From Roseovarius sp. M141 (GTDB lineage: Bacteria > Pseudomonadota > Alphaproteobacteria > Rhodobacterales > Rhodobacteraceae): DNA of 64,000 bases. Shown here one piece after another: positions 1-9,742 of this stretch. Position 1 is the stretch's first letter. Each line of letters starts with the position of its first letter. Under the pieces are notes generated by a model. It did not search any database. It saw only the letters and a list, made by a program, of their open reading frames with translations, and had not been told where the DNA came from. The stretch is from positions 2,480,001-2,544,000 of the forward strand of contig NZ_VCNH01000008.1 of NCBI RefSeq assembly GCF_024355225.1. The letters are read 5' to 3'. The position numbers and the translations under genes are program-made.

Positions 1-226
1 AGCCCTTCCAGTATCCGTTGGCGGCCGCGACCGTGGCGAAATGTGTGGCGACAACCGCGCTGACAGCAATCAGGGAATCGGCATTTTCGGCATAATCGGG
101 CCGCAACCGGCCACGCACATCCGCATCGCCTTGGGTCTTCTTTATCGTCATGCGGGCCAGCTTTATCGCAAGGTCATAGCCCTCGGTCGGGGTTTCTGTG
201 ATCAGACTGGGAAGCCAGTTTTCCAT
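1..226 (-). CDS. Unrecognised protein, 5' part only
   Basis: An open frame on the minus strand starts at an ATG (226-224) with a good ribosome site (AGGAGAG, about 231-240) and runs off the left edge without a stop, giving 75 residues beginning MENWLPSLITETPTEGYD. I do not recognise the family. The visible part is soluble-looking, with basic and acidic residues in the first half and an Ala/Val-rich stretch (SLIAVSAVVATHF) in the second, with no signal peptide. It is divergent from the nos operon, so the 227-533 gap could hold promoters for both. Coding is supported by the ribosome site and the uninterrupted frame; function is unknown. Confidence 0.55.
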   Translation of the reverse strand, partial: MENWLPSLITETPTEGYDLAIKLARMTIKKTQGDADVRGRLRPDYAENADSLIAVSAVVATHFATVAAANGYWKG

Positions 227-485
227 TGTGGGTCTCTCCTGTTGTGGCAAAAGGATTAGCCTGCCCGCCACCCGGGCACGATACGCGATATCCGCAATCG
301 GTGATGAAGATCAGGCGCACCAATGTTCAAAATGATAATAAGCATTTGCAATGCCCATTATGCGGTACCCATTGCTTGATGCAAGGTTTGAATCCTGCAT
401 ACCCACCCTGCCTTGTGGTCCGCCAGCCATAATAGTAAGCCTCCCCACTCGACGCAGCCAACCGTGCAGAAACCCCCCGCCGTTA

Positions 486-499
486 TTGATTTAACGCAA
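486..499 (+). promoter_or_regulatory. Candidate FNR/NnrR box before nosC
   Basis: TTGATTTAACGCAA matches the 5+4+5 layout of FNR/CRP-family boxes (TTGAT, four bases, ATCAA-like half); the right half CGCAA is like NnrR-type sites. Its centre lies about 41 bases before the nosC ATG, so a class II activator would place transcription start close to that ATG. This fits oxygen- and NO-controlled nos expression known in Paracoccus and Rhodobacter; binding itself is inferred. Confidence 0.5.
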
Positions 500-533
500 A
501 GACCTGCGCCCGAATATCTTGTTAGCAGGTGAA

Positions 534-995
534 ATGAAGACCGCTTACGCCCGTATTCCACGCATGCTGCTTGTCCTGTGCCTTATCTGGTACGGCCCAT
601 TTGCCATGGCTGGAACAGGCTATGCCAACGGCATGTTGACAATGGAGATTTGCGCCAACGGCGCGGTCGAAACAGTGCGTATCGACACCGGCGGCACCTC
701 CGAAGAGCCGACAGATGACTGCTGCGTCTGCGTCGGCTGCTGCCACATTGCAGGCGACGAGCCGCGGGAACCGCGTGTGATGCGCGTCCTGCACACTCAT
801 GAAATGCCGCTCAACTTTACCCTTAGCGGGACATCCCTCACCCGGATATCCATTATTCGCCCGTTGCCGCGTGCGCCCCCGCTGGCGCACATCGCGATAA
901 TGACCACCCAAGATGTGATCGAGCCTGATCATTCCGACACCGGTCAAGTCATGCACTGCAACGGGCGACCTCTTTCAAAGGACGCCGACGCATGA
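534..995 (+). CDS. nosC: NosC-like cysteine-motif protein
   Basis: 153 residues from the ATG at 534 (an upstream TTG at 519 is possible). A hydrophobic N-terminus (about residues 11-26) looks like a signal peptide or anchor. The centre has a CXXCXXC cluster (Cys63, Cys66, Cys69, with Cys64 and Cys70 adjacent) followed by His71, and an earlier Cys40. Position and motif match nosC, the gene of unknown function at the head of the Paracoccus denitrificans nosCRZDFYLX cluster; there is also resemblance to DUF2946 proteins. It overlaps nosR by four bases (ATGA), so the two are probably translationally coupled. A metal-handling role in the periplasm is a guess from the cysteines. Confidence 0.7.
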   Translation: MKTAYARIPRMLLVLCLIWYGPFAMAGTGYANGMLTMEICANGAVETVRIDTGGTSEEPTDDCCVCVGCCHIAGDEPREPRVMRVLHTHEMPLNFTLSGTSLTRISIIRPLPRAPPLAHIAIMTTQDVIEPDHSDTGQVMHCNGRPLSKDADA

Positions 996-3196
996 CGACC
1001 CTCCGCTCCCTCCTGAAAACTTTAGCCCTGTTCAGCCTGATGTCCCTTTTCGGGCTACCGGCGGCGGCGCAATCTGTCCTGTCCCAGCTCATCGATGATG
1101 TCGAGGTGGGGCAATTGGTGGAGGGCGCCGATGCGTTCGGGGCAATTCATCCGGACATACCTGCGGTGCAGGTCCTCAAGGGCGGGCAGCAGATCGGCTG
1201 GGCGTTCGTCACGTCCGATTTCGTCTCGACCACGGGGTATTCAGGCAAACCCATCCACACCATGGTCGCCGTCGATGAGGCCGCGCAGGTCATCGGTGTC
1301 GAGCTTGTCAAACACTCCGAACCGATCGTTCTGATCGGTATCCCGGATTCCAAGGTCAAGACGCTGGTTGCCGGATATCGCGGCCTCGATCTGGTGGCCG
1401 AGGCGGAATCCGGCGGCTCGTCGCACGAGTTGGACATCATTTCAGGCGCGACCGTGACGATCATGGTGATCGACGATTCGATCATTCGCGCCGGTCTGAA
1501 GGTCGCCCGCCAACTGGGCCTTGGCGGGCTGGCGGTCGAGGAAAAGGGCACCGGACCGCAGTTTGAGATCAACCCGGACGCGACCGCCGCCACCGACTGG
1601 ATGACGCTGGAGGGCGACGGCACCCTACGCCGCTTGTCACTGGATGTTGGCCAGGTCAATGCCGCCTTCGCCGCGATGGACGACCCCCGAGCCGCCAAAC
1701 GGGCGCTGACCGAAGCGCCCGAGACCACGTTTATCGAAATGCAGACGGCGCTGGTATCCGTTCCTGCCATCGCACAGGCGCTACTGGGCGATGCGGTCGC
1801 CGCCAATCTGGACGAGTGGCTGGACGAGGGCGATAACGCGGTCGCCATTTTTGGCCGGGGGCTCTATTCCTTCAAGGGGTCGGGCTATGTGCGGGGCGGC
1901 ATCTTTGACCGGATCGTACTGATCCAGAACGATATTTCGGTCCGCTTCCGCGACCGGATGCACAAGCGGATCAACACCATCGCCGCAAATGGCGCGCCCG
2001 TTTTCAATGAATCGGACATATTCAAGATCCCCGCAGAGAGCGGGTTCGATCCGTCCCAGCCGTTCCGCATCCAGTTGCTGGTGCACCGCGATGTGGCAGC
2101 GATCGAGAAGGTCTTTACCACGTTCGATCTGGGCTATCAGCTGCCCGAAAATTACCTGCGCCCGGTTGCGCCGCCGCCCCCTGCCGATGTGCCCGCCGGT
2201 GTTGCGGAAGTCACCTCGCAAACGGAGAAGGACGCGCATCAGGCGCTGTGGAAACGGATCTGGGCCAGCAAGACGGTCGAGATCACCGTGCTGGGCGTTA
2301 TGCTGACCATCCTGACCGGCGTGTTCTTCTTCCAGTCCTTCGCGACCATAAACGAGCGTGGGTTTTTCTGGTTCCGCATCGCGTTCCTGACCGTCACGCT
2401 GGTCTATCTGGGCTGGTATGCCAACGCCCAGCTGTCGGTGGTCAACCTGATGGCGCTGTTCGGCTCGCTCGTGTCCGGCTTTAGCTGGCAGGCCTTCCTG
2501 CTGGACCCGATGACGTTCATCCTGTGGTTTGCGGTGGCGGCGGCGCTGCTGTTCTGGGGGCGCGGTGCCTATTGCGGATGGCTGTGCCCGTTCGGCGCCT
2601 TGCAGGAGCTGCTGAACCGCGTGGCCAAGGCGCTGCACATCCCCCAATGGACGCTGCCATGGGGCCTGCACGAACGGCTGTGGCCACTGAAATACATGAT
2701 CTTCCTCGGCCTTTTCGGCGTGTCCCTGACCAGCATCGAGCAGGCCGAGCGTCTGGCCGAGGTCGAGCCGTTCAAGACAGCGATCATCCTGAATTTCGTG
2801 CGCGCGTGGCCCTTTGTCGCCTATGCTGTGGCGCTGCTGGTCGCGGGCCTGTTTGTCGAGCGGTTCTTCTGCCGGTATCTCTGCCCGCTGGGCGCGGCGC
2901 TGGCCATTCCGGCAAGGCTGCGCATGTTCGACTGGCTCAAGCGGTATCACGAATGCGGTAATCCGTGCCAGACATGCGCACATCAATGCCCGGTGCAGGC
3001 GATCCATCCGACCGGGGAAATCAACCCCAACGAATGTATCAACTGCATGCATTGCCAGGTGCTGTACCAGTCCAAGACCACCTGCCCCGTCGTCATCAAG
3101 AAGATGAAGCGCCGCACCACAACCGGCGCCGTGCCAAACCTTGGCCGCGATATTTCGGGGCACCCGAACCAACCCAAAACCCAAACTGCAACATGA
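992..3196 (+). CDS. nosR: NosR flavin/iron-sulfur membrane protein
   Basis: 734 residues. A signal peptide (about 1-27) leads a periplasmic FMN-binding domain with the SGAT attachment motif near residues 151-154 (Thr154 the expected covalent FMN site). Several membrane helices follow from about residue 425, with two polyferredoxin-type motifs (YCGWLCPFG and FCRYLCPLG), then a cytoplasmic tail with two cysteine clusters ([13 protein letters not shown] and CINCMHC) for [4Fe-4S] centres. NosR is needed for nosZ expression and for electron supply to N2O reductase in vivo. The start overlaps nosC by ATGA and the stop overlaps an upstream in-frame ATG of nosZ. NosX at the end of the operon is the likely flavin transferase for it. 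Confidence 0.97.
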   Translation: MTTLRSLLKTLALFSLMSLFGLPAAAQSVLSQLIDDVEVGQLVEGADAFGAIHPDIPAVQVLKGGQQIGWAFVTSDFVSTTGYSGKPIHTMVAVDEAAQVIGVELVKHSEPIVLIGIPDSKVKTLVAGYRGLDLVAEAESGGSSHELDIISGATVTIMVIDDSIIRAGLKVARQLGLGGLAVEEKGTGPQFEINPDATAATDWMTLEGDGTLRRLSLDVGQVNAAFAAMDDPRAAKRALTEAPETTFIEMQTALVSVPAIAQALLGDAVAANLDEWLDEGDNAVAIFGRGLYSFKGSGYVRGGIFDRIVLIQNDISVRFRDRMHKRINTIAANGAPVFNESDIFKIPAESGFDPSQPFRIQLLVHRDVAAIEKVFTTFDLGYQLPENYLRPVAPPPPADVPAGVAEVTSQTEKDAHQALWKRIWASKTVEITVLGVMLTILTGVFFFQSFATINERGFFWFRIAFLTVTLVYLGWYANAQLSVVNLMALFGSLVSGFSWQAFLLDPMTFILWFAVAAALLFWGRGAYCGWLCPFGALQELLNRVAKALHIPQWTLPWGLHERLWPLKYMIFLGLFGVSLTSIEQAERLAEVEPFKTAIILNFVRAWPFVAYAVALLVAGLFVERFFCRYLCPLGAALAIPARLRMFDWLKRYHECGNPCQTCAHQCPVQAIHPTGEINPNECINCMHCQVLYQSKTTCPVVIKKMKRRTTTGAVPNLGRDISGHPNQPKTQTAT

Positions 3197-3207
3197 AAGG
3201 ACTTATG

Positions 3208-5148
3208 ATGTCTGAGGGGAAAAAACTGCCGATTTCACGCCGCAGCCTGCTGGGCGCGACCGCCGGGGGCGCCGCGCTTGCCGGTGCATTCGGCACCCGC
3301 GCGATGCTGACCGGCACCGCCGTCGTCGGCGCCGCCACACTGGCAGGCACCACAAGCGCCCGCGCCGCTGCCGGGGCCGAGGTCGGACCGGGCCAGCTGG
3401 ACGAATTCTATGGCTTCTGGTCGTCGGGCCAGTGCGGTGAAATGCGCATTCTGGGCATTCCGTCCATGCGCGAGCTGATGCGTATTCCGGTGTTCAACAC
3501 CTGCTCGGCCACCGGCTGGGGCATCACCAACGAATCCAAGAAGATCCTGACCGAAGGCCTTCTGCCCAAGACCAAGGAATATCTGGCCGCTAACGGCCAC
3601 GAATTCCCGCCCAACGGCGATTTGCACCACCCGCACATGTCCTTCACCGAGGGCACATATGACGGTCGCTACATGTTCATGAACGACAAGGCCAACACCC
3701 GCGTCGCCCGTGTGCGCTGCGACGTGATGAAGTGCGACAAGATCATCGAGATCCCCAACGCCAAGGCGATCCACGGCCTGCGCCCACAGAAATGGCCGCG
3801 CACCGACTATGTCTTCTGCAACGGCGAAGACGAAGTGCCGATGGTCAATGATGGCCAGATTCTGGACGAGCCGGAAAAGTACGTGAACTTCTACACCGCC
3901 GTGAATGCCGACGAGATGACCGTCGCATGGCAGGTGATGGTCACTGGCAATCTGGATAACACCGATTGCGACTATGAGGGCAAATATGCCTTCTCGACCT
4001 CGTATAACTCGGAAATGGGCATGAATCTGGCCGACATGACCGAAGCCGACATGGATCATGTCGTCGTCTTCAACATCAAGGAGATCGAGGCAGGCATCGA
4101 AGCCGGCGACTATCAGGAGCTGAACGGCGTCAAGGTTCTGGATGGCCGCAAGGGCCAGAACAAGAAATACACCCGCTACATCCCGATCCCCAACAACCCC
4201 CACGGATGCAACATGGCCCCCGACAAGATCCACCTGTGCATCGCGGGCAAACTGTCGCCCACCGTGTCGGTGATCGACGTGCGCAAGCTGGACGCCGTGT
4301 TCAACGAAGACGCCGATCCGCGCAGCGTCGTGGTGGCCGAGCCTCAACTGGGCCTCGGGCCGCTTCACACCTGCTTTGACGGTGAGGGTAACGCGTTTAC
4401 GACGCTGTTCCTGGACAGCCAGGTCGTGAAGTGGAACCTCGAAAAGGCGATCCAGCTCTACAATGGCGAGGATGCCGATCCGATCATCACCAAACAGGAC
4501 GTGCATTATCAGCCCGGCCACAACTCGACCGTGATGGGCGAAACGCTGGAGGCGAGCGGCAAGTACTATCTGACGATGAACAAGTTCTCCAAGGACCGGT
4601 TCCTCAACGTGGGGCCGCTGAAGCCCGAGAACGAACAGTTGTTCGCGATCGACGGCGATAAGATGACGCTGATCCACGACGGCCCCACCTTCGCCGAGCC
4701 GCACGATTCCATCCTTGTAGACCCCAGCAAGGTGAACCCGAAATCGGTCTGGGATCGCAACGATCCGATGTGGGCCGACGTGCGCGCGCAGGCCGAAGAG
4801 GACGGTGTCGATCTGGACGACTGGCAGGAGGAGATCATCCGCGACGGCAACAAGGTGCGCGTCTACATGTCCTCCAACGCGCCCAGCTTCTCGATTGAGA
4901 AGTTCACGGTGCAGCAGGGCGACGAGGTCACGATCATCGTCACCAATCTCGATGATATCGACGACCTGACCCACGGCTTTACCATGGGCAACCACGGCGT
5001 CGCGATGGAAGTGGGGCCGCAGGCGACCGCGTCCATCACGTTCGTCGCGGCGCAGCCGGGTGTGTTCTGGTACTATTGCCAGTGGTTCTGCCACGCGCTC
5101 CACATGGAGATGCGCGGCCGGATGTTCGTCGAACCGAAGTCTGCCTGA
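3208..5148 (+). CDS. nosZ: Nitrous oxide reductase NosZ
   Basis: Terminal denitrification enzyme reducing N2O to N2 in the periplasm. 646 residues from ATG 3208, chosen because AAAGGA (3196-3201) is six bases upstream; ATGs at 3205 and 3193 are in frame. A long twin-arginine signal (SRRSLLGAT, then Ala/Gly-rich to about residue 50) marks the Tat-exported clade I enzyme. The beta-propeller carries the CuZ histidine segments ([41 protein letters not shown]). The C-terminal cupredoxin domain has the CuA ligands in [12 protein letters not shown] plus an upstream HGF. Length and motifs are complete; nothing suggests inactivation. Confidence 0.98.
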   Translation: MSEGKKLPISRRSLLGATAGGAALAGAFGTRAMLTGTAVVGAATLAGTTSARAAAGAEVGPGQLDEFYGFWSSGQCGEMRILGIPSMRELMRIPVFNTCSATGWGITNESKKILTEGLLPKTKEYLAANGHEFPPNGDLHHPHMSFTEGTYDGRYMFMNDKANTRVARVRCDVMKCDKIIEIPNAKAIHGLRPQKWPRTDYVFCNGEDEVPMVNDGQILDEPEKYVNFYTAVNADEMTVAWQVMVTGNLDNTDCDYEGKYAFSTSYNSEMGMNLADMTEADMDHVVVFNIKEIEAGIEAGDYQELNGVKVLDGRKGQNKKYTRYIPIPNNPHGCNMAPDKIHLCIAGKLSPTVSVIDVRKLDAVFNEDADPRSVVVAEPQLGLGPLHTCFDGEGNAFTTLFLDSQVVKWNLEKAIQLYNGEDADPIITKQDVHYQPGHNSTVMGETLEASGKYYLTMNKFSKDRFLNVGPLKPENEQLFAIDGDKMTLIHDGPTFAEPHDSILVDPSKVNPKSVWDRNDPMWADVRAQAEEDGVDLDDWQEEIIRDGNKVRVYMSSNAPSFSIEKFTVQQGDEVTIIVTNLDDIDDLTHGFTMGNHGVAMEVGPQATASITFVAAQPGVFWYYCQWFCHALHMEMRGRMFVEPKSA

Positions 5149-5151
5149 GCC

Positions 5152-6483
5152 ATGCTGCGCTCCCTGATCCTCGCGCTGTCCATGCTGATCGCCCTGCCCC
5201 TTTGGGCGGCGCAGGTCCGCGTTCAGCCGGGACCGGGGAGCCTTGCCAATGCCATCGCCGGGGCCAGCCCCGGCGATGTACTGATCCTCGCGCCCGGACG
5301 CCATGAGGGCAGCATTACCATCGACCGACCGCTGACCGTGACAGGCGGCATAGATGCGATCATCGACGGGATGGGCGCCGGCACTGTCGTCACCATCAAC
5401 GCCTCCGACGTCACCATATCGGATCTGACCGTGACCGGATCGGGCATGGACAGCGCGGCGCTGGACGCCGGCATCAAGATCCTCAAAAAAGCCGACCGCG
5501 CCATGGTTAACGGCAACCGCGTGCTGGGCAATCTGCACGGCATCGACGTGCATGGCGGGCGTGACGCGCAGGTGCGCAGCAACATTATCGAGGGCACCCG
5601 CAACCCACGCATGAACGACCGCGGCAACGGCATCTATGTGTGGAATTCACCCGGCACGCTGGTCGAGGGCAATTCGGTCCGCTGGGGACGCGACGGGATC
5701 TTTTCCAACGCATCGCGCACTGGCATTTACAAAAACAACCTGTTCCGCGACCTGCGCTTTGCGGTGCATTACATGTATACCAACGATTCCGAAGTGTCCG
5801 GCAACGTGTCCATCGGCAACCATCTGGGCTATGCCATCATGTTCTCGAACAAGGTGATCGTGAAGGACAACCTGAGCCTGTCGGACATCAGCCACGGCGT
5901 GATGCTGAACTATGCCAACAATGCCGACGTGTCCGGCAATCTGGTGCGCGGCGGCGCGGATCGCTGCACCTTCATCTACAACGCGCACAAGAACCTGATC
6001 TATGACAACCATTTCGAGGGCTGCGCTATCGGCATCCACTTCACCGCCGGGTCCGAGCGCAACGTGCTGACCGGCAACGCGTTCATCGGCAACCGCACGC
6101 AGGTGAAATATGTCGGCACCCGCGACATCGAGTGGAGCTTCGAGGGACGCGGCAATTACTGGTCGGACCATCCGGGTTTCGATCTGGGCGGTGATGGCAT
6201 CGCCGACGCTGTGTTCCGCCCCAACGATCTGATGGACCATATCCTGTGGTCCCAACCTGCCGCCGCCCTGCTGACCGGCGCCCCCGCCGTGCAACTGATC
6301 CGCTGGGCGCAATCCAGCTTTCCCGCGACGCTGCCGGGCGGGGTTGTCGACAGCTTTCCGCTGATGGCGGCGCCCCCGTTTGACGTGCCCCCCGAATACA
6401 CCGCGATGGAGGTCGAAGCGGCCGCCAACCGGGATGAAAGAGACCTAGATGACTTCGACGTTAACAATCTCACAACTCACTAG
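5152..6483 (+). CDS. nosD: NosD copper-site maturation protein
   Basis: 443 residues. A cleavable signal peptide (about 1-20, ending LWAAQ) is followed by tandem parallel beta-helix repeats (short 'GN' turns such as VSGNV, VEGNS, LTGNAF) to about residue 345, the usual NosD/carbohydrate-binding fold. It works in the periplasm with the NosFY transporter to build the CuZ sulfide-copper cluster of NosZ. The start lies three bases after the nosZ stop. The last 35 bases overlap the nosF reading frame, a larger overlap than elsewhere in the operon. Confidence 0.95.
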   Translation: MLRSLILALSMLIALPLWAAQVRVQPGPGSLANAIAGASPGDVLILAPGRHEGSITIDRPLTVTGGIDAIIDGMGAGTVVTINASDVTISDLTVTGSGMDSAALDAGIKILKKADRAMVNGNRVLGNLHGIDVHGGRDAQVRSNIIEGTRNPRMNDRGNGIYVWNSPGTLVEGNSVRWGRDGIFSNASRTGIYKNNLFRDLRFAVHYMYTNDSEVSGNVSIGNHLGYAIMFSNKVIVKDNLSLSDISHGVMLNYANNADVSGNLVRGGADRCTFIYNAHKNLIYDNHFEGCAIGIHFTAGSERNVLTGNAFIGNRTQVKYVGTRDIEWSFEGRGNYWSDHPGFDLGGDGIADAVFRPNDLMDHILWSQPAAALLTGAPAVQLIRWAQSSFPATLPGGVVDSFPLMAAPPFDVPPEYTAMEVEAAANRDERDLDDFDVNNLTTH

Positions 6484-7345
6484 GACGTTCGGCGACACAA
6501 AGGCCCTGACCGATGTCTCGCTGGTCGTTGCGCCGGGCGAGCGTGTGGCACTGCTGGGCCATAATGGCGCCGGCAAATCCACGTTGATGAAGATCATCCT
6601 GGGCCTGATCGCGCCGGATAGCGGCCAGATTTCCGTCTGCGGCGCCGGGCCGGGGCATCCCAACGCGCGCGCCAAGGTGGCCTATCTGCCCGAAAACGCG
6701 ACCTTTCATCCGGCCTTGACCGGACTGGAGCAGATCACGCATTACATGCGCCTGCGAAACGAGGATCCGTCCGGCGCGATGGATCTACTGGGGCGCGTCG
6801 GGCTGGGCTTTGCCGCCAAGCGCCGGATCGGCACCTATTCCAAGGGGATGCGCCAGCGCGTCGGGCTGGCGCAGGCGCTGATCGGGCACCCGGCCCTTCT
6901 GGTGCTGGACGAGCCGACCAGCGGGCTGGACCCGGTCTCGCGCCGCGATTTCTATGAACTGCTGGACGGGCTGGCTGCTGATGGCGCGTCGATCCTGCTG
7001 TCCAGCCACGCCCTGACCGAGGTCGAGGCGCGTACCGACCGCCTGCTGATCCTGTCCGGCGGGCGCATGGTCGCAGAAGGCACACTGCCCGAGTTGCGGC
7101 GCAAGGCAGCCCTGCCCGTGGCGATGCATGTCACCGCGCATAACGGCTATGAGTCCGATATTCTGGCGGCCCTGCCCGGCGCGATCCGCATCCACGGCGC
7201 GCTGCAACTGAGTTGCACGCAGGACGACAAGCTGGCCACGCTTGGCCGGATCACCGCGCTGGAGGGCAAAGTCGCGGATCTGGAGGTCATCCCGCCCAGC
7301 CTAGAAGACATCTACAGCCATTTCAGCCGGAGGGACGGCCAATGA
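6449..7345 (+). CDS. nosF: NosF ABC transporter ATPase
   Basis: 298 residues, the ATP-binding subunit of the NosDFY complex that supplies a sulfur species or maturation energy for CuZ assembly. Walker A is GHNGAGKST (near residue 36), the signature motif SKGMRQRVG, and Walker B LLVLDEPTSGLD, with the switch His in SSHAL. The N-terminal ABC core is followed by about 80 residues typical of NosF/CcmA-type subunits. The start ATG at 6449 lies inside nosD, and the stop overlaps nosY by ATGA, so translation of D, F and Y is probably coupled. Confidence 0.95.
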   Translation: MTSTLTISQLTRTFGDTKALTDVSLVVAPGERVALLGHNGAGKSTLMKIILGLIAPDSGQISVCGAGPGHPNARAKVAYLPENATFHPALTGLEQITHYMRLRNEDPSGAMDLLGRVGLGFAAKRRIGTYSKGMRQRVGLAQALIGHPALLVLDEPTSGLDPVSRRDFYELLDGLAADGASILLSSHALTEVEARTDRLLILSGGRMVAEGTLPELRRKAALPVAMHVTAHNGYESDILAALPGAIRIHGALQLSCTQDDKLATLGRITALEGKVADLEVIPPSLEDIYSHFSRRDGQ

Positions 7346-8166
7346 TCGCCCGCATCCTTGCCACGGCCACAACCGAAATCCACATCGCGCGGCGCAATCG
7401 CTGGGTGCTGATCGCGGTGCTGCTGATGGTGGTCTTTTCGCTGGTACTGTCGGCGGCGGGATCGGCGCCGACCGGCGCGCTGGGGGCTGACCGGCTGTCG
7501 GTCGTCGTGGCCTCGCTGACGTCGCTATCGGTCTATCTGGTGCCGCTCGTGGCGCTGCTGATGTCCTTCGACGCTGTCGCCGGCGAAGTCGAGCGCGGCA
7601 CGCTGCCCCTGCTGCTGACTTACCCCGTTGCCCGCTGGGAAGTGCTGGCAGGCAAGCTGGTGGCGCATACGGCCATCCTGATTGTCGCCATCGTCGCGGG
7701 TTACGGCGCGGCGGCGGCAGTGACGATTGCGGCTGATCCGGCGGCGATGGCGGGCCTTGGCGCGCTGTGGCGGCTGACATGGACCTCGGTGCTGCTGGGC
7801 GCCACCTTCCTCGGGATCGGCTATGCGCTGTCGTCGCTGGCGCGGCGCGTGTCGGGGGCTGCGGGGCTGGCGATCGGACTGTGGCTGGGGCTGGTCGTGC
7901 TTTATGATCTGGGCCTGCTGGCGGCGGTTGTCGCCGATGATGGTGGCACCTTCACCACCCGGATTTTCCCCTCGCTCCTGCTGGCCAACCCCGCCGATGC
8001 GTTCCGTCTGTTCAACCTGACCGCCGCGCAGGCCACAACCGCCGCCTCGGGTGTTGGCGGCGCAGCGAATGCCATCCCGATGTGGCAATCGTTAATGTCC
8101 GTCGCGGTCTGGCCGCTGATCTCGCTCCTGCTGGCCGCGCTGGCATTCCGAAAGGTCGAGCCATGA
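7342..8166 (+). CDS. nosY: NosY ABC transporter permease
   Basis: 274 residues, an ABC-2 type membrane protein with about six hydrophobic segments (first at residues 20-40, others near 60-80, 110-130, 140-165, 170-195 and the C-terminus). The cytoplasmic coupling region AVAGEVERGTLPLLLTYPV is characteristic of NosY and related ABC-2 permeases. It partners NosF, its four-base-overlapping neighbour, and NosD. ATG 7342 is chosen from that ATGA overlap; the frame continues upstream inside nosF but without supporting signals. Confidence 0.95.
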   Translation: MIARILATATTEIHIARRNRWVLIAVLLMVVFSLVLSAAGSAPTGALGADRLSVVVASLTSLSVYLVPLVALLMSFDAVAGEVERGTLPLLLTYPVARWEVLAGKLVAHTAILIVAIVAGYGAAAAVTIAADPAAMAGLGALWRLTWTSVLLGATFLGIGYALSSLARRVSGAAGLAIGLWLGLVVLYDLGLLAAVVADDGGTFTTRIFPSLLLANPADAFRLFNLTAAQATTAASGVGGAANAIPMWQSLMSVAVWPLISLLLAALAFRKVEP

Positions 8167-8729
8167 AAGCGCTGCTGATCGCCGCCGCATTGCTGGCCCT
8201 GACCGCCTGCAAGGAAGAGACCGCGCAAGACACATCGCCGCTGCCGCTGACCCCGGCTGCCGTCGGGCATTATTGCCAGATGAACCTGTTGGAGCATGAT
8301 GGCCCCAAGGCGCAGGCCCATCTGGCCGGACTGCCCGGCGCGCCGCTGTTCTTCAGCCAGGTTCGTGACGTCATCGCCTATCTGCGCATGCCCGAGCAGA
8401 GCCACGCGGTGCTGGCCATCTGGGTCAACGACATGGGCGCGCCGGGCGCTGCGTGGGACGCGCCCGGCGCGGCCAACTGGATCGACGCCAAGGATGCACA
8501 TTATGTCGTCGGCGGCCGCGCCATCGGCGGCATGGGTGCGCCCGAGATCGTCCCCTTCTCGGACCCCGCAGATGCCGCCGAGTTTGCCGGCATAAATGGT
8601 GGGCGGGTTTTGGAACTGGACGAAATACCCGACTCTGCCGTTCTGGCCCCCGTCGAGCTGGACGGCGACACGGACGATACGGATTTTCAAGATCGCCTGC
8701 GCAGCCTGTCGCGCACAGTGGGAGAATGA
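8163..8729 (+). CDS. nosL: NosL copper chaperone lipoprotein
   Basis: 188 residues. A short signal peptide ends in the lipobox LTAC, so Cys18 would be lipidated and the protein tethered in the periplasm. The motif YCQMNL early in the mature protein is the conserved Cu(I)-binding CXM region of NosL, followed by the usual MPEQ segment. NosL delivers Cu(I) to NosZ maturation. Start overlaps the nosY stop (ATGA at 8163). The C-terminal 30 residues are acidic and poorly conserved. Confidence 0.94.
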   Translation: MKALLIAAALLALTACKEETAQDTSPLPLTPAAVGHYCQMNLLEHDGPKAQAHLAGLPGAPLFFSQVRDVIAYLRMPEQSHAVLAIWVNDMGAPGAAWDAPGAANWIDAKDAHYVVGGRAIGGMGAPEIVPFSDPADAAEFAGINGGRVLELDEIPDSAVLAPVELDGDTDDTDFQDRLRSLSRTVGE

Positions 8730-8733
8730 CACC

Positions 8734-9642
8734 ATGACCAATCGCCGCCGTTTTCTGGCCATCAGCGCCGCCGCCATCGCCTTGCCCGGTGCCTTGTCTG
8801 CGCAACCGGTCCATACATGGCAGGGCACCGCCCTTGGCGCGCGCGCCACGCTGCGACTGGCCCACCCCGATGCAGCGGCGATCAGCGCGCGTGTCGCGGC
8901 TGAAATTTCACGGCTCGAGGATGTGTTCAGCCTCTACCGCGCCGACAGCGCGCTGTCGCAGCTTAACCGCACCGGCAAATTGCTGGCGCCACCGTTCGAA
9001 CTGCTGGAATGCCTGTCGATGGCAGGCACCGTCCATACCGCCAGCGGCGGCCGCTTCGACCCCACCATCCAACCGCTCTGGGCCATCTATGCCGAGGCGT
9101 CTGCCCTTGGACAAATGCCGAACAACTCCGACCTGACACGTGCCCGCGCTTTGACTGGCTGGAACCGCGTCACGCTGGATCCCTCGGGCATTTCCATGGC
9201 GCCCGGTATGGCGCTGACGCTGAACGGCATCGCGCAGGGCTATATCGCGGACCGTGTGGCGACCCTGCTGGCCGCCGAGGGCCTGACGAATATCCTGATC
9301 GACACAGGTGAATTCCGCGCGCTTGGCGGGCACCCCAATGGCGGGGCTTGGCCGGTCAAACTGGCCGCGGGCGGCAAAGTGCCGCTGGCAGCGCGCGCGC
9401 TGGCCACCTCTGCGCCGCTCGGCACGACCTTTGATGAGGGCGCGCAGGTCGGTCATATCCTCGACCCGGTGACAGGTGCGCCGACCCGTGCAAGTTGGCG
9501 TGAGATCACGGTATCGGCCCCCTCTGCGGCGCTGGCCGATGCGCTATCGACGGCGGCGTGCCTGTTTCAGACACGGGCCGAGATCAAGGTCTGCCTCGCG
9601 TCCTTTGAGGGCACCGCACTAGAGGCGATCACGACCGTCTGA
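8734..9642 (+). CDS. nosX: NosX, ApbE-type FMN transferase
   Basis: 302 residues from ATG 8734, preceded by GGGAG at 8720-8724. It starts with a twin-arginine signal (TNRRRFLAIS). The ApbE family is recognisable from NGIAQGYIADR, the IDTGEF/RALG region and DPVTGAPT near residue 247, where Asp ligates Mg2+. It transfers FMN from FAD to a Thr of its target, here most likely the SGAT site of NosR encoded at the front of the operon. It is the last gene of the nos operon; I see no clear hairpin between it and the convergent lipA. Confidence 0.93.
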   Translation: MTNRRRFLAISAAAIALPGALSAQPVHTWQGTALGARATLRLAHPDAAAISARVAAEISRLEDVFSLYRADSALSQLNRTGKLLAPPFELLECLSMAGTVHTASGGRFDPTIQPLWAIYAEASALGQMPNNSDLTRARALTGWNRVTLDPSGISMAPGMALTLNGIAQGYIADRVATLLAAEGLTNILIDTGEFRALGGHPNGGAWPVKLAAGGKVPLAARALATSAPLGTTFDEGAQVGHILDPVTGAPTRASWREITVSAPSAALADALSTAACLFQTRAEIKVCLASFEGTALEAITTV

Positions 9643-9742
9643 AGGCAGCTGGGCACAGTTCGACAGTGACATCAGGACCATACCGACAGCGCAGGCCCAG
9701 ACTAGAGGTCAGGGCCGACAAAACAGATACCGACCGCCCCGT

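Noticed and set aside
3235..5553. Long minus-strand open frame (772 codons) opposite nosZ
   Set aside because: It is His/Val/Asp-rich, has no family resemblance and lies opposite a complete nosZ; long antisense frames are expected at this G+C content.
6449..6483. Frameshift at the nosD/nosF junction
   Set aside because: Both proteins are full length and intact; the 35-base overlap is a plain overlap of genes in different frames.
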